64,000 bases of DNA, from contig JAGGDC010000002.1 of assembly GCA_020809425.1 (NCBI GenBank), forward strand, positions 62,001 through 126,000. Direction: 5' to 3'. A model generated the notes under the pieces. That model was given only the letters and a program-made list of their open reading frames with translations, had not been told where the DNA came from and searched no databases. Numbering within the stretch: position 1 is the first letter of the stretch; each line of letters opens with the position of its first letter. Source of the DNA: Candidatus Synoicihabitans palmerolidicus. GTDB taxonomy: Bacteria > Verrucomicrobiota > Verrucomicrobiia > Opitutales > Opitutaceae. The translations under genes were made by a program, and so were the position numbers. Below are positions 13,071-22,574 of the stretch, one piece after another.

Positions 13071-13646
13071 TCAGGAACCGGAGGAGGGAGGACGAGGCAA
13101 CTCCTTGAATTTGAGGGGCTCAGGCGCGACCGGTTTGGGCGCGGCCGACGGATTGGCGGCAATAAATCGCTTGGCGCGTTGCTCGGCCGTCTCGGTAAAC
13201 AACACCGGGCTGTTCGGTGGACCATAACCTTCGAGAGGTAAACGGGTGAACCGTAAGATCGGACGAAAATAATACCCATCATCCGTGCGCACGATTTCGA
13301 AATGATCGCTAAATCCCAGATTTGCGCTGTTCCACACTGCCACTTGGGTGCGCCCATCAGACCAAAATGCCCAATCTCGGTACTCCTCGAACAACGCTTC
13401 TACAATTTCGATGCTCGGCAAGTCTTCCTTCGCCAGCGGATTAGCCAACTTTTCTTGAGCCGCGGACTCCATCTCGACACTCGGTGAAACCTTCGATTCG
13501 GCTTCATCTCCCGTTTGGGCGAGCGCTCGGGGGTCTTCGCCACTGGTGACAAACCACGTCGTCAATACACCCAATACGAATCCAACCAAGATCCATGAGG
13601 GCACTTGCGAGGGCGGAATTTTACTACTTTCGGAATCGCTGCGCAT
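13071..13646 (-). CDS. Hypothetical single-pass membrane protein
   Basis: The 191-aa product has a short charged N-terminus, one membrane segment (PSWILVGFVLGVLTTWFV, about residues 16-33), a low-complexity linker and a folded C-terminal region of about 100 residues containing DWAFWSDGRTQVAVWNS, ending in a Pro-rich tail. The orientation suggests a short cytoplasmic N-terminus with the bulk outside, which is an inference. I do not recognise a named family. Its start lies inside the 3' end of the long acpS frame, and its stop is two bases from nnr, so it belongs to the same transcript. Confidence 0.8.
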   Translation of the reverse strand: MRSDSESSKIPPSQVPSWILVGFVLGVLTTWFVTSGEDPRALAQTGDEAESKVSPSVEMESAAQEKLANPLAKEDLPSIEIVEALFEEYRDWAFWSDGRTQVAVWNSANLGFSDHFEIVRTDDGYYFRPILRFTRLPLEGYGPPNSPVLFTETAEQRAKRFIAANPSAAPKPVAPEPLKFKELPRPPSSGS

Positions 13647-14056
13647 GGCGTCGGAAAACTGACAATTGCGGCCACCGCCATTGCAGCGGTTTCAGTGTGA
13701 GATAACGAAACCAACACATGCGAACCACCCACTTGTTGCAACAACGTGGTTCCTGCTTCGTCCAAACGAATTTTCGGCTCATGGCGCGCCCCGTGCCAGA
13801 CTGAGATCGATTTCCAGCCCAGCTCGCGACCAATTCCCGTCGTAAAACACTTCGAAACCGCCTCCTTCGCCGCAAACCTCGCCGCGTAATGCTTGTGAGG
13901 ATGCTTCATTCCCTCGCAATAGGTTCGCTCTTCAGCCGTAAACACCCGATCGAGAAACCACTCCCCCTGTCGATCCATCACCCCACGAATACGATCGACT
14001 TCAATCAAGTCGCATCCGAGTCCGAGACATATACCACCTGCAGGAAGATTGATCAT
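13562..14056 (-). CDS. acpS: Holo-[acyl-carrier-protein] synthase
   Basis: AcpS transfers 4'-phosphopantetheine from CoA to the acyl carrier protein. The signature CLGLGCDLIEVDRI and the second motif ARFAAKEAVSKCFTTGIG are complete, and the C-terminal HVLVSLSHTETAAMAVA strand is typical. Starting at the ATG at 14056 the product is about 164 aa, roughly 30-40 residues longer than usual. The extra tail overlaps the start of the next gene by 85 bases, so the natural stop was probably lost to a small indel just before 13646. The core fold is complete and activity is likely. Confidence 0.9.
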   Translation of the reverse strand: MINLPAGGICLGLGCDLIEVDRIRGVMDRQGEWFLDRVFTAEERTYCEGMKHPHKHYAARFAAKEAVSKCFTTGIGRELGWKSISVWHGARHEPKIRLDEAGTTLLQQVGGSHVLVSLSHTETAAMAVAAIVSFPTPCAAIPKVVKFRPRKCPHGSWLDSYWVY

Positions 14057-14146
14057 GGGTTCGCCCACGGAATACACGGAACTCGTGGAAGAAAACCTGA
14101 ATTTAATCTAATTCCGCGTATTCCTAACGCTCCGTGAACTCGTGCT
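14057..14146. repeat. Intergenic region with repeated TTCCGTG/ATTCC words
   Basis: The acpS-pdxJ spacer contains two imperfect, oppositely oriented copies of a phrase built from CACGGAACTCGTGG and CCGTGAACTCGTG, each next to an ATACACGGAAT/ATTCCGCGTATTCC-like word. They could fold into an imperfect hairpin. I take it as a small REP-like intergenic repeat; its frequency elsewhere in the genome cannot be seen here. Confidence 0.35.
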
Positions 14147-14893
14147 TCACCCATTCAGCCGCACTCGCATCTCGGCCACCGCTTCATCGATGCCGGTGAA
14201 CAGAGCTCGACTGATGATGCTGTGACCGATGTTGCACTCATGCAAATGCGGCAAGGTGCGGATCTCGGTCACATTGGTGTAATTGATACCATGGCCCGCA
14301 TTGACGGTAAGTCCCAACTGATGCGCTTTCTCGGCCCCATGCCACAGTCGTTGAAACTCAAACTGCCGTTTTTCGGCCCTGTAAAAACCATTGGCCCATG
14401 CCCCCGTGTGAAGCTCAACACAGGGCGCTCCGAGCTCCGCCGCCAGCGCAATTTGAGGCGCATCGGGATCAATAAACAGACTCACGACCACACCGAGCTC
14501 TCCCATGCGATCGATGATCGCTTTCACTCGATCTCGTTGCCCCACCACATCGAGTCCTCCTTCCGTCGTAATTTCAGCTCGATTCTCAGGGACCAAACAA
14601 ACGGAGTCCGGTCGCAGTTCTGCGGCGATAGCGGCCATCTCGTCCGTGCACGCCATTTCCAAATTTAGCCGCGTGGCAATCGACTCCCGCACTCGCGTCA
14701 CATCTCGATCAATGATGTGCCGACGATCTTCGCGCAAATGCACCGTAATTCCATCCGCCCCGGCTCGTTCCGCTTGCACGGCCAGTATGACTGGATCCGG
14801 TTCCACCGCCGGTTCGGCCCCTGCTGGCACTTCGCGATAACGGGCTTGGCGCACGATCGCGCAGTGGTCGATGTTGAGGCCGAGGAAAATCAT
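14147..14893 (-). CDS. pdxJ: Pyridoxine 5'-phosphate synthase
   Basis: PdxJ condenses 1-deoxy-D-xylulose 5-phosphate with 3-amino-2-oxopropyl phosphate in the DXP-dependent vitamin B6 pathway. The 248-aa TIM barrel starts MIFLGLNIDHCAIVRQARY and has the substrate-binding segments GADGITVHLREDRRHI, TRLNLEMACTDEMAAIA, and LTVNAGHGINYTNV. The frame is open 26 codons further upstream, but the ATG at 14893 matches the conserved family N-terminus. It is the first gene of the minus-strand cluster leading to acpS. It is intact. Confidence 0.96.
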   Translation of the reverse strand: MIFLGLNIDHCAIVRQARYREVPAGAEPAVEPDPVILAVQAERAGADGITVHLREDRRHIIDRDVTRVRESIATRLNLEMACTDEMAAIAAELRPDSVCLVPENRAEITTEGGLDVVGQRDRVKAIIDRMGELGVVVSLFIDPDAPQIALAAELGAPCVELHTGAWANGFYRAEKRQFEFQRLWHGAEKAHQLGLTVNAGHGINYTNVTEIRTLPHLHECNIGHSIISRALFTGIDEAVAEMRVRLNG

Positions 14894-15023
14894 GGGAGGA
14901 TCTTTCAAACAGGTATACCGCTGACAGGAAACTAGGAAAGTCCGCGTCTCACGGCACCGTGCCACACTCATTTATACGCTTCCTGCTTTCCTGCCGCCGC
15001 CTTTCCCTCCTTGATCTTTGCTC

Positions 15024-15731
15024 ATGTCGCCCCCCACGAAACGAGAAAACCTTCTGGTCAATCTGGCCTTCAACATCGCGATCCCTTCGCTGATTCTGGC
15101 CAAAGCCAGCACCCCTGACCGCCTCGGTCCGGTCTGGGGGCTCATCATCGCACTCGCCTTCCCCATAACCTACGGCATCTGGAATTTCGTCCAACGCCGG
15201 ACAGTCAATTTCGTCTCCAGCCTCGGCTTCGCCAGCGTGCTCTTCACCGGTGGCCTGGGTCTGATGAAGGTCGGTAATTTTTGGTTTGCCGTAAAAGAAG
15301 CCGCGGTGCCCTCCCTCATCGGTCTCGCCGTGTGGGTGTCCATGTTCACCAAGCGGCCCCTTGTTCGACAGTTCCTGTTTAATGATCAGGTCCTGGACGT
15401 CGAAAAAATCGAAGCCGTCCTCAACCGTGACCAGCAACGGTCAGCCTTCGATCGCCTGCTTAATTCCTCCACCTACCTACTGGTCGCTTCCTTCGTCCTC
15501 AGCGCAGTGCTCAACTTCGTGCTCGCCCGCTGGCTCCTGCAAAGCCCCTCCGGTTCCCCCGAATTTAACGCCGAGTTAGGTAAAATTAACGCCCTGAGCT
15601 GGCCCGTAATCGTGGGCCCCACCATGGTCATCACCGTCTACGCCTTGTGGCGGCTCATCAGTGGCCTGACCAAACTGACGGGTTTGAAATTCGAAGAAAT
15701 GATGCACGCCGAACACGTTAAGAAATCATAG
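15024..15731 (+). CDS. VC0807-type polytopic membrane protein
   Basis: The 235-aa product has about six hydrophobic segments (for example LVNLAFNIAIPSLILAKAS, GPVWGLIIALAFPITYGIW and VASFVLSAVLNFVLARWLL) and resembles the VC0807 membrane-protein family, which is distantly similar to septation protein A. No substrate or reaction is established. The ATG at 15024 is preferred over a TTG two codons earlier. It stands alone between pdxJ (divergent) and the broken PHP gene; the 258-base spacer after it shows nothing recognised. It is intact. Confidence 0.7.
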   Translation: MSPPTKRENLLVNLAFNIAIPSLILAKASTPDRLGPVWGLIIALAFPITYGIWNFVQRRTVNFVSSLGFASVLFTGGLGLMKVGNFWFAVKEAAVPSLIGLAVWVSMFTKRPLVRQFLFNDQVLDVEKIEAVLNRDQQRSAFDRLLNSSTYLLVASFVLSAVLNFVLARWLLQSPSGSPEFNAELGKINALSWPVIVGPTMVITVYALWRLISGLTKLTGLKFEEMMHAEHVKKS

Positions 15732-15989
15732 TTCGGGCCTTGGGCGTCCGCCCATGCGAACGAAAGACTGAAACCCCATAAACACATCGCGCCGCCCCTC
15801 CCATCGTCGCACGACGAAAACACGCCCATAGAGAAAGCACGGTCCGTGAAAAGATCACCGCTCGGTCGACTCACAATCTTAACAATCAGTCCCTTGTCGG
15901 AGTTCGGTTAGCAAAACTATGTGTAGAAGCCCTGCCACGTCGTTTATCAACGACGTGATCTCCAGGTCTCTACTCAACTTTTTGCGACT

Positions 15990-17124
15990 ATGCTTTCTCC
16001 ACATTTCCGGCGCTTTCTCACCCTCGCGGCCATCGGTTCAATCCTGGGTGCATCGGCTCGGGCTCATGACGAAGATCCCGTTATCCACTTCCCGGACTTA
16101 CCCAATTTGCTGACCTTGGTCTGCGATTTTCATCAGCATACCGTTTTCTCCGATGGTGCCGTGTGGCCCGACATTCGGGTGAAGGAAGGCATTCGCGACG
16201 GTGTCGATGTCATGGCGGTCACAGACCACTTGGAATATCAGCCACATCGCGAAGATATTCCTCATCCGGACCGCAACCGCAGTTTCGATCTCGCACTCGC
16301 CGCGGCGAAGGAAGACGATACCCTTGTTGTGCGTTGCGCCGAGGTGACCCGCGATATGACCTCCTGGTCACGTCAACGCGATCTTCCTTCAAGACGCCAA
16401 TCGTCTGATCCAAGACGATCCGCTCGCCGTCATGCGTAAGCGGTGGCGCAAGGCGGGTTTCTTTTCTGGAACCATCCCGCCTGGACACCCCAAGTGCGCC
16501 ACGGAGTATCGCGGCTCACCGAGATGCACCGTCAGATGATCGACGAAGGGCTACTGCACGGCATCGAAGTGATCAATGAAGACACTTACTCCGAAGCCGC
16601 GCTGCAAATCGCACTCGATCACAATCTGGCTATCATGGGCACTTCAGACATCCACGGACTGATCGCCTGGGATTACGAAAAATATCCGCACACCCACCGG
16701 CCGGTGACATTAGTCTTCGCCGAGGATCGCACGACCGAGGCAGTGCGAACCGCGTTGATGGATCGACCGCTCCGTGGTGTGGTATGCTAACACCTTGATC
16801 GGCAGGGAACGCTGGATGCAGCCCTTGTTGCATGCATCATTATCGCTGGAAGTGACGGGCTACGGCGAGTCCAACGATTTTTTGGCGTTCGAGCTTATCA
16901 ATCATTCCGACGCGCCCCTCACCCTCCGCAATGCCGGGACGTTCTCGATCTACAACTCCGCCGATGTTTTCGTGGTGCCTCCTCACGAAACCCGCGAATT
17001 GAACCTGATCACCGAAGGTCGCATTGATGCCGTGGACTTCGCGTTTGAAGTGCTCAATGGATTGACTGCTCCCAAAACTCATCCGGTCGCACGTTGGAAC
17101 GATGTGAACACCCGAATGAAGTAG
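15990..17124 (+). pseudogene. PHP-domain phosphoesterase (Sb-PDE-like), frameshifted
   Basis: The ancestral protein was an exported metal-dependent PHP phosphoesterase. A signal peptide (RRFLTLAAIGSILGASARAHD) precedes the metal-binding motif CDFHQHTVFSDGAVWPD and MAVTDHLEYQPHREDIPH. The frame breaks near 16360, again near 16437 (an A seems lost after the codons for VMR), and again near 16780. The other fragments carry AQGGFLFWNHPAWTPQ, NLAIMGTSDIHGLIAWDYE and, in a third frame, the C-terminal domain beginning WYANTLIGRERW and ending at 17124. Three lesions in a gene with clear homology throughout argue for recent loss. Confidence 0.85.
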
Positions 17125-17136
17125 ATCCAACGCGCC

Positions 17137-17880
17137 TCACCGTCGCAGCCAGCGAAACAGCTCCAACTGCATAGCTTCGCGGTCCCAATACTTGGGTCGC
17201 ACCGCGATGAGACAGCTCAACTCCCATACTTCACCGGGCGCTAATTGGCGGGGACCGTCATGCAATAATGCAGCCGATAAATATCCCGGCGTTCGATCCA
17301 CGCATGAGGCCCGTTCGTGCTCCGAGCATCAGCGAGTACTGCGATACTGCCAGGGTGGCGTTGTTCCGGAAACATGATCGTGCCCACACCTTGCGCGCGC
17401 TGCGCGCGCGATACTCATATGGTCGTCGAGCGGAGCGAACGCATCGTCACTACTGACAAATTCAGGCACGGGACTCACCGCCGCGAGAGACAACTGCAAA
17501 CCGCGCCAACGGCCCGTCGTATCTTCCAACCTGGCCCCAGCTTCGCCGGCGGTGAAATGGCTGGTCCATGCGATGGTGTATTTTCCATTACGACCCACCT
17601 TGGAAATCACCAAGTCTCGATATTCGGCCAAATCTCGGCGACCGGAGGGATGCAGGTAGTCAATCCGGTGCCGAGTGATATACCCTCCGGAGAACAGATG
17701 TTCCACCATTGGGTCGTGCCATTGGATCGTCCCCGTTGCCGGGACCGATTCGCCAGCTGCGTCCGGATAAGCCACGCCATGAATTTTTGCCCACTCAAAC
17801 CACACGCCTCCCATCTGATCTCCGGAGGCTGGACCGGTCAGGATCAAGCCATCCGGCACTCTGAGGGGTGTCAAAGACGG
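17137..17880 (-). pseudogene. C-terminal part of a secreted protein (DUF6807/PmoA-like?) cut by IS66
   Basis: This is the 3' part of a gene whose 5' part lies at 20293-20456 beyond the IS66 element. Joining the two across the 8-bp target duplication restores one frame reading FDRRTSVPSL-TPLRVPDGLILTG. The body (GDQMGGVWFEWAKIHGVAY, GTIQWHDPMVEHLFSGG, YITRHRIDYLHPSGRRDLAEY) has the order of features seen in DUF6807, a family named PmoA-like, but the match is only moderate. Near 17400 the frame breaks, and the C-terminus continues in other frames (GEVWELSCLIAVRPKYW, ending LFRWLRR) to a TGA at 17137. It is therefore both interrupted and frameshifted. Confidence 0.7.
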
Positions 17881-17939
17881 GTAAGCGTCCGAGAGGCGAC
17901 CTCCTATGCGGGAAGTGATTTTTCGGGTAAATTGGCAGG

Positions 17940-18303
17940 ATGGAAGCAATTGAAGTGGAGGTGCAGAACAACAAGCGCGATGGGCGCGGACGCCAGCTGC
18001 GTAGCGCAGAGGAGTGGGCGCAGTTGGCGGCGATCTACCGCGAGCGCGGCCTGACGCAGAAGGCGTTCGCGCAGCGCGAGGGCCTCAAATACGCGACGTT
18101 TGTGGCATGGCTGGGACGGCCGGCGGCGCAAGGGTGCGGTGGTGGTGGCGGCGAGCCCGGCGCGCCCTTCGTTCGCAACGCTGCGCTTGGGCGCGATGTC
18201 GCCTCCGGCGGCATCGTTGGAGGTGGGGCTGCCGGACGGCACGCGGTTGCGTGGTGACGATCCGATCGCCATAGCCGCGTTGGTCAAAGCCCTGCCCAAC
18301 TGA
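17940..18303 (+). pseudogene. tnpA: IS66 accessory protein TnpA, frameshifted
   Basis: The N-terminal half is a helix-turn-helix protein (LRSAEEWAQLAAIYRERGL, then FAQREGLKYATFVAWLGR). The second half continues in another frame (KGAVVVAASPARPSFATLRL up to IAIAALVKALPN, stop at 18303). The break falls at a C-tract after CTGGGACGG: one C would restore the frame, this copy has two and copy 2 has three. TnpA is an accessory factor of IS66 transposition. Confidence 0.85.
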
Positions 18304-18308
18304 CGGCG

Positions 18309-18656
18309 ATGATCGGTTTGCCTTCGGCGCTGACGATCCACCTAGCAATTGAACCGGTGGATATGCGAAAGCAGTTTGACGGGTTGTGGACTGTGGCTTC
18401 CCAGGTGCTGCGTGAAGATCCCTTTGGCGGTGCGTTGTTCGTGTTCACCAACAAGCGGCGCAACCGGGTGAAGTTGCTGTATTGGGCTGGCACCGACGTG
18501 TGGGTGCTGGCCAAGCGGCTGGAGAAGGGTTGCTTCACGTGACCGCGCGGTGGCGACGGCGCGAAGGTGACGCTCAGTGCCGAAGCGCTGACGATGTTAC
18601 TGGGCGGAATCGACCTGAAGGATGGTGCGAAAAAAGCGTGGTATGAACGCGAAAAA
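18309..18656 (+). pseudogene. tnpB: IS66 Orf2 protein TnpB with in-frame TGA
   Basis: TnpB of IS66 (about 115 aa) is needed with TnpC for transposition in studied members. The N-terminal part SALTIHLAIEPVDMRKQFDG is canonical. After KRLEKGCFT a TGA at 18540-18542 stands where the family has a conserved tryptophan, and the same frame continues with PRGGDGAKVTLSAEALTMLL to about 18656. The identical TGA occurs in IS66 copy 2, so this lesion predates the divergence of the two copies. Confidence 0.88.
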
Positions 18657-18695
18657 AGGTTGCTGTTAATAGTATCCTATATATGGATACTAAGC

Positions 18696-20160
18696 GTGCC
18701 GCCACTGGAACAACTGCCTGCTGCCTATCTCGCTTTGGAGAGCGAAAACGTGGCGCTGCGCTCGCAGTTGGAGTGGCTGCGCAAGCAGGTGTTTGGTGGG
18801 GGTAAGAGTGAGAAGCTCGATGCGGCGCAGTTGAAACTGAAGCTCGCGGATCAGCAAAAGCTAATCGAGCAGACGGCCACGCCCGAGACGGTTCACTACG
18901 AGCGGCGGCGGGCCTCTCGCGAGAAGCTGCCCTTGCGAGCCGAGGCCTTCGCGCACCTGCCGGTGAAAGAGACTGTGGTGATCGAGCCCGCGGAGGTGCT
19001 GGCGGCCCCGGAGCAGTTTGAAAAGCTCGGCGAGGAGCGCAGCTTCGAGGTCGATGTGGTGCCGACGAAGTTGTTCAAGCGCGAGTTCGTACGCCCGAAG
19101 TATCGGGCCAAGGCCCAGCTCGATCGTGCGCCGGTGGTGGCACCCGCACGGGTGCCCCCGGTGGAGGGCGGCTACGCCTCGGCGGGGCTCTTGGCCTGGG
19201 TATTGATCAGCAAGTATGTCGATCACGCCCCGCGGTATCGGCTCGAGAAGATGTCGTCGCGCTGGGGAGCGCGCCTGCCGCGTCAGAGTATGGTCGAGTG
19301 GGTGCGCATCGCCTCAAACTGGCTGGAACCGATTTACCTGGGCATGCGCCGCAGGTTGCTCGAATCCAGCTACGTGCAAGTCGATGAAACGCCGGTGCGA
19401 TGTCACGACCCGGATCAAAAACGGGGCAAAATCAAGAATGGATGGATGTGGGTGATGAGCGGCCCGGGTGATGACGTGTTCTTCGACTGGCGATCATCGC
19501 GCCAGCACGGTGCACTGACGTCGCTGGTCGAAGGTTTTGCCGGGATAATGCCATCCGATGGCTATGGTGCCTATCCCGCGTATGTGGCGACGCATCCCGA
19601 GGTGCGTTGGGTGGGCTGCTGGGCACACGCGCGGCGTAAGTTTTTTGAAGCCCAAGCGGAGAACTCGCGAGTAGCCCAATGGATCCTGCGGCTGATCGCA
19701 TGGATGTATCATCAGGAAAAGCAGTGGGATGAGGCCGGTATCGATGCGCGGCAGCGGCAGCAAAGACGCGAGCGCGACTTTACCCATAAGCTGTATTGGT
19801 TGCGCGTGGTGGTGTGGAGGCTGCGCGCGCACGTGCGCCCCAAGTCCGGCCTGGGCAAGGCCTGCACCTACCTACCTGCTCGGTCAGTGGAAACCATTGG
19901 TCGCGCACCTGCAGCACGGTGAAACCCGGTTGGACAACAATCTGGTGGAAAACGCCATCCGCCCCTCAGCGTTGGGCAAAAAGAACTGGCTGTTCGTAGG
20001 GCATCCCGATGCCGGCCAACGCTCGGCGATCATCTACTCGATCGTGATCAGCTGCCAACGTCACGGGCACGACCCGTTGGACTATCTGCGCGACGTGCTC
20101 ACCAGGCTGCCGCAACGACTCCCAGGTGCCGACATCAGCGATCTGCTTCCGGTTAACTGA
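18696..20160 (+). pseudogene. tnpC: IS66 transposase TnpC with a 4-bp insertion
   Basis: This is the DDE transposase. A leucine-zipper-like N-terminus (ALESENVALRSQLEWLRKQV), a zinc-finger-like region and the catalytic region (YVQVDETPVRCHDPD, IMPSDGYGAYPAY) are complete up to about 19872. There the sequence reads GCACCTACCTACCTG where GCACCTACCTG would keep the frame. The C-terminal part then continues in another frame (HGETRLDNNLVENAIRPSAL, which holds the catalytic Glu, to a stop at 20160). A GTG at 18696 is the most likely start. The extra CCTA coincides exactly with the point where another IS is inserted in copy 2. Confidence 0.9.
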
Positions 20161-20292
20161 AAACCCTCCGTCGACGTCGAACTGCCCGCACCATCGCAAT
20201 CGTAACGATTGCTACATCGAAGTCGTTACCATCGCGGTGCCGTTATCGTTACCTTCGTTATCTGGCAAGGAGGTCGCCTCTCGGACGCTTAC

Positions 20293-20456
20293 AAAGACGG
20301 GACGCTTGTCCTCCGATCAAAGACGTAACCCCAAACCGGCCCCTCGCCTTCGAACCAGCCTACGGACGAGTCCGTGTCTCGCCACTCGGCCTGCAAAGCT
20401 GAGGTCGTCAGCAGGCCCAAGCCCAGAAACGACCAACCGAAAAAACTAGACGACAT
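20293..20456 (-). pseudogene. N-terminal part of the secreted protein interrupted by IS66
   Basis: From an ATG at 20456 that overlaps the 3' end of gltA by 11 bases, the frame gives a signal peptide ([21 protein letters not shown]) and then EWRDTDSSVGWFEGEGPVWG before running into the IS66 right end. Removing the IS66 and one copy of AAAGACGG joins it to the fragment at 17137-17880 in frame. The overlap with gltA suggests translational coupling or simple tight packing. Confidence 0.7.
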
Positions 20457-21732
20457 CCGGCACGTCGCGCGGCACCGGGCCGACATAGATCTGACGGGGG
20501 CGATTAATCTTCGCCTTGGGGTTCGAAGCCACCTCGTGCCACTGGGCTATCCACCCAGGCATCCGCCCGATCGCGAACATCACCGTGAACATCTCCACCG
20601 GGATCTTGAGCGCATTCATGATCAAACCAGAATAGAAATCCACGTTCGGGTAGAGCTTGCGCGAGATGAAATAGTCGTCGCTCAGTGCCGCTGCCTCGAG
20701 GTTGCGTGCAATATCCAGCAGAGAGTCATCCGTGATGCCCAAGCTGTCCAAAGCCTTGTCAAACGACCCCTTGATGATCTTGGCCCGAGGATCGTAGTTC
20801 TTGTAAACCCGATGGCCAAAGCCCATCAGCCGCGCCTTACCATTTTTGGCTGCCTCGATAAATTTCGATCCATCGTCACCATCCGCGTGGATGGCGTTGA
20901 GCATTTCCAACACCGCTTGGTTCGCGCCACCGTGGAGTGGCCCCCACAGGGCATTCACACCCGCCGCGGCCGACGCGAAAAGATTAGCACCCGCGGATGC
21001 GACCATACGCACTATCGAGGTGGAGCAGTTTTGTTCATGCTCAGCATGCAGAAGGAAGAAGAAATTAATCGCCGCCGCAACTTCTGGCGTGGCCACATAT
21101 TCGTCATAGGGCGCCGAGAACATCAGGTGCAGAAAATTCTCCGAATAACCCAAATCCTTCTTTGGGTAGTTCAACGGCAAGCCATTGTTCACCCGATAGG
21201 TATGAGCAGCAATCGTACGGACTTTCGACAACGCAATCGCTGCAGCTTCATCAAAATGCTCCAAGTCACGCTTGTGGTTGTTCGAAGCGATATTGGGATA
21301 ATACGCGCCCAACGCATTCAGCGACGAGGAAAGTACCGCCATCGGATGGGCGTCGCGGGGGAAATTCTGAATAAAGCGCTCCATTCCTGCCCGCAACGGC
21401 GCCTGTTCCGTGAGCGCCGCGGAAAATCGCTCGCGCTGCTCCACCGTGGGGAGCTCCCCATAAATTACCAAATAAGCCACCTCCACGAAGCTGCACTTCT
21501 CGGACAACTGCTCGATGGGGTAACCACGGTAACGTAAGATACCCACCTCTCCATCAATATAGGTGATCTCGCTCTGGCAGGAGCCCGTATTCCCAAACCC
21601 CTCATCATAGGTGATGTAGCCAGTGGTCGCGCGAAGCTTTCGCACATCTACCGCCTTTTCCCCTTCCGACCCCACGATTACGGGTAGTTCGAGTTCTTGG
21701 TCGTCAATCTTGAGGGTCGCGGTCTTGGACAT
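20446..21732 (-). CDS. gltA: Citrate synthase
   Basis: GltA condenses oxaloacetate and acetyl-CoA at the entry to the TCA cycle. The 428-aa product is of the type II (Gram-negative, hexameric) length. The active-site regions are complete: [18 protein letters not shown] (His), [18 protein letters not shown] (His), and [14 protein letters not shown] (Asp). The N-terminal beta domain ([16 protein letters not shown]) is also typical. The ATG at 21732 is the only reasonable start. It lies downstream of hisH on the same strand with a 133-base spacer, so it probably has its own promoter. It is intact. Confidence 0.98.
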   Translation of the reverse strand: MSKTATLKIDDQELELPVIVGSEGEKAVDVRKLRATTGYITYDEGFGNTGSCQSEITYIDGEVGILRYRGYPIEQLSEKCSFVEVAYLVIYGELPTVEQRERFSAALTEQAPLRAGMERFIQNFPRDAHPMAVLSSSLNALGAYYPNIASNNHKRDLEHFDEAAAIALSKVRTIAAHTYRVNNGLPLNYPKKDLGYSENFLHLMFSAPYDEYVATPEVAAAINFFFLLHAEHEQNCSTSIVRMVASAGANLFASAAAGVNALWGPLHGGANQAVLEMLNAIHADGDDGSKFIEAAKNGKARLMGFGHRVYKNYDPRAKIIKGSFDKALDSLGITDDSLLDIARNLEAAALSDDYFISRKLYPNVDFYSGLIMNALKIPVEMFTVMFAIGRMPGWIAQWHEVASNPKAKINRPRQIYVGPVPRDVPDVV

Positions 21733-21865
21733 AAGTCAGGAAAGAAAATAATTAACGAGGTAACTTGCAAAGCAAAGACCGATCCAAGGCCCCGCAAAGT
21801 CACAACATTAGATCAAGGATTCCTCCAAGTTAGCTCAGCGAATCCTCCTGTTTCACGAACGTGAC

Positions 21866-22501
21866 TCAATTTTGCGTCGATTCGGCAAAATTTCGATAGA
21901 TCTGCAATCCCTTGGCCTGACTCTTTTCGGGATGAAACTGGGTAGCATAACACCGGCCGCGACCAATGGCCGCCGTAAAAGCGCCTCCATAATCTGACTC
22001 GGCCAAAACCAATTGAGGATCTGCCGGCACGCAGTGAAAACTGTGTACAAAATAGAACGATTCACCTTCCTCCGCCAAACTGCCTCTCAACGGAGACTCC
22101 ACCTGCCGAAAACGGACCGTATTCCATCCCATGTGCGGCACTTTGAATTCCGGCGGGAGTTTGAAGCGTTTTACTACTCCCGGGAAAATACCCAACCCTT
22201 CGATGTCCCCTTCTTCCGATCGTTCAAACAAGGCCTGCATCCCCAAACACACTCCCAAAAACGGTCGATCGGCATTAATCCACTCCTTCACCGCGCCATC
22301 CAGACCGGTTGCGCGGAGCGACGCTACACAATCGCGCAAAGCCCCCACTCCCGGCAAAACCAATCCAGCGGCAGCCACCGCCTCAAGGTCGGCCGGGGTC
22401 TGCACTACCTGCGGTGCAGCCCCTACGGCCTCGAGTGCCTTGGTGACGCTGCGTAGATTACAGATGCCATTATCAATTACAGCGATCAGCGGAACGGACA
22501 T
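21866..22501 (-). CDS. hisH: Imidazole glycerol phosphate synthase glutaminase subunit
   Basis: HisH makes ammonia from glutamine for HisF, which forms IGP and AICAR in histidine synthesis. The nucleophile segment RPFLGVCLGMQALFERSEE and the His-Glu pair in CYATQFHPEKSQAKG are intact; length (211 aa) is normal. The N-terminal motif usually reads DYGMGNLRSV; here it is DNGICNLRSV, a divergence near the glutaminase domain's first loop. HisF is not in the window. It follows hisB by 73 bases on the same strand, in the order hisD-hisC-hisB-hisH. Confidence 0.95.
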   Translation of the reverse strand: MSVPLIAVIDNGICNLRSVTKALEAVGAAPQVVQTPADLEAVAAAGLVLPGVGALRDCVASLRATGLDGAVKEWINADRPFLGVCLGMQALFERSEEGDIEGLGIFPGVVKRFKLPPEFKVPHMGWNTVRFRQVESPLRGSLAEEGESFYFVHSFHCVPADPQLVLAESDYGGAFTAAIGRGRCYATQFHPEKSQAKGLQIYRNFAESTQN

Positions 22502-22574
22502 AGTCAGAACAAACGAGAAGTAAAATTTACGGCATGCGTGGTGAGCGGGACCACGTTTTCGCCTCTCCCCTCGC

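Larger units (their letters stand above)
17881..20292 (+). mobile_element. IS66-family insertion sequence, copy 1 (2412 bp, complete ends)
   Basis: The element starts GTAAGCGTCCGAGAGGCGAC at 17881 and ends with the exact reverse complement at 20273-20292, the GTAAG terminus typical of IS66. It is flanked by a perfect 8-bp target duplication, AAAGACGG at 17873-17880 and 20293-20300. It carries the usual tnpA, tnpB and tnpC in order, each with one lesion, so it cannot transpose by itself. A 17-bp odd palindrome (GCAATCGT-A-ACGATTGC, 20196-20212) and several GTTACC words lie in the right subterminal region, possibly transposase-binding sites. It interrupts the secreted-protein gene downstream of gltA. 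Confidence 0.96.

Noticed and set aside
20374-21537. A 387-codon plus-strand frame
   Set aside because: It is antisense to gltA and has no recognisable domain.
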